Shown here one piece after another: positions 23,361 to 27,300 of a DNA stretch of 27,300 nucleotides (its first letter is position 1; every line of letters begins with the position of its first letter). The notes below the pieces were generated by a model. It was not told where the DNA came from. It searched no databases and saw nothing but the letters and a program-made list of their open reading frames with translations. A program made the translations under genes and the position numbers. Origin of the DNA: Bacteroidota bacterium (lineage in GTDB: Bacteria; Bacteroidota; Bacteroidia; Chitinophagales; Chitinophagaceae); the NCBI GenBank assembly GCA_023430465.1, contig JAEZAM010000004.1:1-27300 (forward strand), in the 5' to 3' direction.

Positions 23361-26300
23361 TCACAGCACAACAATACGAAACGTTTTGCCGCCCACGATC
23401 ACCAGGTAACTTCCTTTTCCCAATTCGCTCAAATCAACCGGACGGGATCCGGGCTGCACCATCATCCTTTGCAACACCTTGCCATCCATTCCTATTACGG
23501 CAGCCTGCAGGATGGATGCTCCGGGGTTGTCAATCGTGATGATGCCCGTGGTAGGATTTGGATAGATCCTGACCAGCGCTGCAGAGGTGTTCTCCAGGCG
23601 CACCACATGGCTGTATCTTGATGTACCATCGATATCTACCATATTTAACCGGTAAAAATTCATACCGTGTAACGGTGATGCATCAATAGCAGTATAGCTG
23701 CTATTGAATGACTGGTTTGCCTCTACCCTTGTCAATGCCTCATACGTTACCGCGTCAGCACTGCGCTCCAATTCATAGTAGGCTACATCGACCTGCTCGC
23801 TTACTACCCAGTTCAGCCGGTGAACTGCGCCATCGCGTTGACCAGTGAAAGATATCAGTTGGAGTGGCAATGTTGCATTCAGCGTGCTCACATAAAACCC
23901 ACTGAAACCTGTGACGTCAAATGAAACCTCCCAACGATTTCTTGCGGCATTCCATACAATGTCCGTATCAGCCGGGTCAATGATCTCTGTAGCCCCGGTG
24001 TAGTTTCCGGGTGCAGTGCCCGTGCCATGATACTGGATCACGCGCAACAATGATTTTCCCGCAACATCCCCCGGCGAAGAGGGAAGATTATCGCCCGACG
24101 AAGCTGTGCTATTGTTGAAATTATCGAAATCGGCCTGGGTGAAATAGAGCGTCACGCGCGCGGTAGACGTTTCAGCATTCACCAATGGCTGAATATCTGT
24201 ATGCCGTTGTACATAGGGCTGGCCATTGTATGACTGAACCGTTGCATCAATGGTCTGCTGCGCAAAGATGGCATGGTTGACGGGAGCAATACCTCTCTGT
24301 ACCACGGTGGCAAGAAGGTAGTCTGTGCCCGGTTGCACAAGATCATTGGCAACAGCCGGATCAATGGTGGAATTGAATACGCCGGCAGCAGAAGGCAGGA
24401 TATAGTTCACTGTAGGATCATACACAAACAATTCTTTACCTACCGTGCCATTGTCAGCTACAAAGAAAAGCTTTCCGTTGATGTTGGTCAACTGGCCGGG
24501 GTCACTACTCTGCGGACCGGGAAAAATGTCGCTTAGCTCGGCAGCGGTGCCGGGATCATCTCCATCCATTCGCCATAGTTCAAGACCTGAGCCTGGGAGC
24601 ATCGAAGGATAATACAACCGGCCATTGATATTGGCAAGATAGGTGAACAACGTGCCGAAGAATTGTCGTGTGGTACTGCCTGCCATGCCGGCCATTGTTT
24701 CGGGAACCTGTACCGTCCCTGCCTCTGTGCCATCACTACGCCACAGCTCAAGGCCGGAGTCAGGGCTGAATGCAGAGAAATACAATGTGCCATTCACATC
24801 CGTGAGATCGAGTGGATTAGAACCTTTGGTGCCGGGATAAATGTCTTTCACTTTAGTGACCTGGTTGCCATCGCAGACATACAGTTCATATTCAGAAGCG
24901 GGACCATTGAATTCCGATGCAGTGAAGAAAAGCAGGTCGTTACTGACGGTAAAATGAAAAGGACTCGAACCGATCGAAGGATTCGGATTGATGTCTGCTA
25001 CCATTTCTGTTCCTGCAAGTGTACCATCGGTACGCCAGAGCTCATCACCGGCAGTGCCGTTGCTTGCCGTGAAATAGACATGATCCCGGTAGCGGACCAT
25101 TTCAAAAACCTGGGTCGCAAATGCTGATGCGCTGCCATTTCTGATTGATCGCACCATGTATGTGCCGGCATCTGTACCGTCTGAGCGCCAGAGTTCCCGG
25201 CCATCTGCAACTGTTTCTGCAACAAACAACAAAATGCCATTCAGATTAACAAGAGCCTGCGGATTCGAACTGCCCGAAGTATGAATGTCCTTAACTATTA
25301 CCGTACCCGCTGTTGTACCATCTGATTTCCAAAGTTCCTTACCGGCGGCATCAGTGGCGGCAAAATAGAGTGTACCATTCACGTTGGTAAGTGATGTTGG
25401 CCTGGAGGATGCTGCACCTGCAGATATGTCCTTCACCATCATGGTCCCGGCGGGGGTGCCATCTGTTTTCCATAATTCATATCCGCTGCTGTTGCCATAG
25501 AACGAGCAATATATCGTACCGCTTACATTGGTGAGGTATTCCGGGATAATTACACCACTTTGGCCTGAATTATAGACGCGCAAGGCCGTTGTTCCTGCAG
25601 TTGTGCCATCACTTACATGAAGCCCGTTTTTCAAACCATAAAAAAGCCGGCCATTGCTGTGGGCCCAATAATCGGAGACAGGACTTTGCAGCCCATCATA
25701 GAAAGCACCGTCGTTCTCCGGGTTGATATTTTTAAATAAAGTGGTACCAGCGGTTGTCCCATCAGTTACCCATACCTCCCGGCCATTAACGTTGTCCGTG
25801 GCGCTGAAGAATGCGAGAGTGCCCAGGCTGGTGAAGGAATTGGGAGTGGAGGTGGCATTGCCTGCAACAATTTCCCGTAGTTTGATCGTTCCTGCAGGAG
25901 TTCCATCGGTCACCCAGGGTTCATTATTACCCAGCGCATCTGCTGCGCGAAAGACAACCAGGTTGTTCACGATTGCATATTGGTGTGGTACGGAGCCATT
26001 GGTGCCGGGCAGGATGTCCCGCAGGAGATAAGTACCTGGATCAGTGCCATCGCTGCGCCATAGTTCTTGTCCATTGGCTGCATCAGCAGCAGTCAGATAG
26101 AGCACACCGTTTGCATAGATCATTGTTTGCGGGTTGGAGGAGCCGGAACCGGCATAGATATCTTTTACCTGTATGGTACCGGCGGCAGTACCGTTGGACT
26201 TCCAGAGTTCGGTACCATCGGCTCCATTTGTCGCTATGAAATAAAATACACCCGTACCAGTGGGCGTCATTTCACCGATCGATGATGAACCGGAAGGATT

Positions 26301-27125
26301 GATGTCAGCAACAAGTGTTGTACCGGCAGCGGTACCATCGCTTCGCCATAGTTCGCGGCCAATGCCTGCAGAGACGGCGGAGAAATAAAGTATGTTGCCT
26401 TCGATCGTCAGATCATCTGGTGAGGATGAATTCCCAGGATAAATATCAGTGACGATGCTGGTGCCCGCAGCGCTACCGTCTGATTGCCATAGCTCGCGAC
26501 CAGTGCCTGCGTCGCCGGCAACAAATAAAAGTTTCCCGTTAAGGGTAACAAGTTGCTCCGGTGACGCATTACCGCCCGGGTTGATCACGCGGACCATCAC
26601 CGTACCGGCTTCGGTGCCATCCGACTTCCACAACTGGCGTCCGTTGACCCCATCGCTGGCGGCAAAGAACAAAATTCCGTTGACGGCACAAAGGTCAAGC
26701 GGGTCGCTGCCTGTGCCACCTGGCGCTCCATTACCCGACGAAAAATTTGGATTGATATCTTTCACCATCCATGTGCCCGCTGCTGTGCCATCTGTCCTCC
26801 ACAACTCACGTCCGTGGCTGCTGGTGTTTGCCTGGAAATAAACGATACCGTTTACTTCAGCAAAATGATCAGGGTCCGAGTCTGCCCCGCCCGGGTTGAT
26901 ATCCAGCACAAGTCGTGTGCCACCCGGAGTACCGTCCGTACGCCACAACTCAGCGCCACTGCTGCCATCATTCGCAGCAAAATACATTATACTGCCGGAC
27001 CGATAGTAAGAAACAGGATCCGCATTATCGGCCAGGCTGGCCGTAGAATGATCCTTGACGAGGACTTGTGCAGCAGCACTCCCGGCGATCAGTACCATTA
27101 AAGCGAGTGGTAAATATTTTCTCAT
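23361..27125 (-). CDS. Secreted ELWxxDGT-repeat protein with T9SS sorting domain
   Basis: 1254 residues from the ATG at 27125 (an in-frame TTG two codons earlier is rejected). A signal peptide (1-20, ending AAAQ) precedes about 17 tandem repeats of roughly 45-60 residues. Each repeat carries ELWRSDGT or a close variant followed by AGT, then a DINPG/DIYPG turn and a YFAA strand. Several degenerate variants occur (EPWVTDGT, LHVSDGT, ELYVCDGN, and a final ELFVYDPT). These repeats are predicted to form beta-propeller-like blades. From about residue 950 a beta-sandwich region follows, then a type A T9SS domain starting at RIYPNPTTG. The protein should be exported to the cell surface or medium. No catalytic motif is visible; a binding or adhesive role is only a guess. 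No homologous recombination scar or frameshift is seen. Confidence 0.92.
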   Translation of the reverse strand: MRKYLPLALMVLIAGSAAAQVLVKDHSTASLADNADPVSYYRSGSIMYFAANDGSSGAELWRTDGTPGGTRLVLDINPGGADSDPDHFAEVNGIVYFQANTSSHGRELWRTDGTAAGTWMVKDINPNFSSGNGAPGGTGSDPLDLCAVNGILFFAASDGVNGRQLWKSDGTEAGTVMVRVINPGGNASPEQLVTLNGKLLFVAGDAGTGRELWQSDGSAAGTSIVTDIYPGNSSSPDDLTIEGNILYFSAVSAGIGRELWRSDGTAAGTTLVADINPSGSSSIGEMTPTGTGVFYFIATNGADGTELWKSNGTAAGTIQVKDIYAGSGSSNPQTMIYANGVLYLTAADAANGQELWRSDGTDPGTYLLRDILPGTNGSVPHQYAIVNNLVVFRAADALGNNEPWVTDGTPAGTIKLREIVAGNATSTPNSFTSLGTLAFFSATDNVNGREVWVTDGTTAGTTLFKNINPENDGAFYDGLQSPVSDYWAHSNGRLFYGLKNGLHVSDGTTAGTTALRVYNSGQSGVIIPEYLTNVSGTIYCSFYGNSSGYELWKTDGTPAGTMMVKDISAGAASSRPTSLTNVNGTLYFAATDAAGKELWKSDGTTAGTVIVKDIHTSGSSNPQALVNLNGILLFVAETVADGRELWRSDGTDAGTYMVRSIRNGSASAFATQVFEMVRYRDHVYFTASNGTAGDELWRTDGTLAGTEMVADINPNPSIGSSPFHFTVSNDLLFFTASEFNGPASEYELYVCDGNQVTKVKDIYPGTKGSNPLDLTDVNGTLYFSAFSPDSGLELWRSDGTEAGTVQVPETMAGMAGSTTRQFFGTLFTYLANINGRLYYPSMLPGSGLELWRMDGDDPGTAAELSDIFPGPQSSDPGQLTNINGKLFFVADNGTVGKELFVYDPTVNYILPSAAGVFNSTIDPAVANDLVQPGTDYLLATVVQRGIAPVNHAIFAQQTIDATVQSYNGQPYVQRHTDIQPLVNAETSTARVTLYFTQADFDNFNNSTASSGDNLPSSPGDVAGKSLLRVIQYHGTGTAPGNYTGATEIIDPADTDIVWNAARNRWEVSFDVTGFSGFYVSTLNATLPLQLISFTGQRDGAVHRLNWVVSEQVDVAYYELERSADAVTYEALTRVEANQSFNSSYTAIDASPLHGMNFYRLNMVDIDGTSRYSHVVRLENTSAALVRIYPNPTTGIITIDNPGASILQAAVIGMDGKVLQRMMVQPGSRPVDLSELGKGSYLVIVGGKTFRIVVL

Positions 27126-27141
27126 GATCAACGATTAAATG

Positions 27142-27163
27142 GTTTTGGAACGTTGACCAAAAC
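27142..27163. promoter_or_regulatory. Inverted repeat upstream of the ELWxxDGT gene
   Basis: GTTTTGG and CCAAAAC (perfect 7-bp arms, 8-bp spacer) lie 17 bp upstream of the ATG. On the minus strand the arm includes TTTG, 20 bp before a TAATCGTT, so it may overlap the -33 element. Operator function is speculative. Confidence 0.35.
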
Positions 27164-27206
27164 TCCATTAATCAATGAACCGGGTCAATACCGAATGTGG
27201 GTGATG

Positions 27207-27300
27207 CTGGGTACTGGGGACTGGGTGTTCTGGGAACTGGATGCTGGATGCTGGGTGCTGGGTGCTGGGGACTGGGTGTTCTGGGAACTGGATGCTGGAT
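27207..27300. repeat. CTGG heptad minisatellite with 51-bp higher-order period
   Basis: Thirteen CTGG cores occur at steps of 7 bp, except for two steps of 9 bp (27221 to 27230 and 27272 to 27281). The two 9-bp steps are 51 bp apart, and the flanking sequence repeats with that 51-bp period. The block continues past the window edge. It is noncoding and lies upstream of the ELWxxDGT gene. Confidence 0.9.

Noticed and set aside
23361..27125. DNA-level direct repeats that could suggest a CRISPR or minisatellite
   Set aside because: They are in frame throughout and encode the ELWxxDGT protein repeats, with no spacer structure.
27126..27131. TTG start for the ELWxxDGT protein
   Set aside because: An ATG two codons later begins a normal signal peptide (MRKYLPLALM).
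1..27300. Mobile element, prophage, toxin-antitoxin, restriction or defence genes
   Set aside because: No transposase, integrase, phage, toxin or nuclease-type protein, and no terminal inverted repeats with target duplications, were seen.

Overview
The window looks like chromosomal DNA from a Bacteroidota, most likely Chitinophagaceae-like. Four things point there: two large secreted proteins with type IX secretion (T9SS) C-terminal sorting domains, an ELWxxDGT-repeat protein, a Reg_prop/Y_Y_Y sensor kinase, and promoters of the TTTG-N~20-TAnnTTTG type with no clear Shine-Dalgarno sequences. I see no phage, insertion sequence, CRISPR array, RNA gene or defence locus. Seventeen protein genes fill the window, and no gene-free stretch exceeds 300 bases (the largest are 244 and 225 bp).

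Layout. 1-4000 (+): 3' part of mnmA (tRNA 2-thiouridylase) with a terminator, a possible surface lipoprotein, and a secreted subtilisin-like protease. 4003-5160 (-): RsmB/NOP-type RNA methyltransferase. 5240-8973 (+): a sensor histidine kinase and its LuxR-type response regulator. 8974-13197 (-): the E2 and E1 subunits of 2-oxoglutarate dehydrogenase, separated by a spacer packed with short-period repeats. 13442-13702 (+): ribosomal protein S20 with a clear promoter and terminator. 13805-15532 (+): secreted M14 zinc peptidase. 15534-16766 (-): MFS transporter, divergent from a Tat-exported Gfo/Idh/MocA oxidoreductase (16908-18221, +). 18278-20862 (-): a second Gfo/Idh/MocA oxidoreductase overlapping, by ATGA, a two-domain DUF1080 protein. 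20918-23220 (-): DUF418 membrane protein and ApbE flavin transferase. 23361-27125 (-): giant ELWxxDGT-repeat T9SS protein. 27207-27300: a heptad minisatellite running off the window.

How genes work together. SucA and OdhB form two of the three components of 2-oxoglutarate dehydrogenase. The histidine kinase and regulator are a two-component pair. The two oxidoreductases with the DUF1080 protein fit the 3-keto-glycoside route for cutting glycosides (oxidise the sugar at C3, then cleave), probably in the periplasm. ApbE and DUF418 form a probable two-gene unit.

The least explained content is intergenic: several families of 6- and 7-bp periodic repeats with different unit sequences, a recurring TTCACGCWAAGRCGC plus ACGCAAAG-hairpin element at the 3' ends of two minus-strand genes, and a ~10.4-bp phased run of A/T tracts between sucA and rpsT. 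No convincing wholly new protein system is visible.
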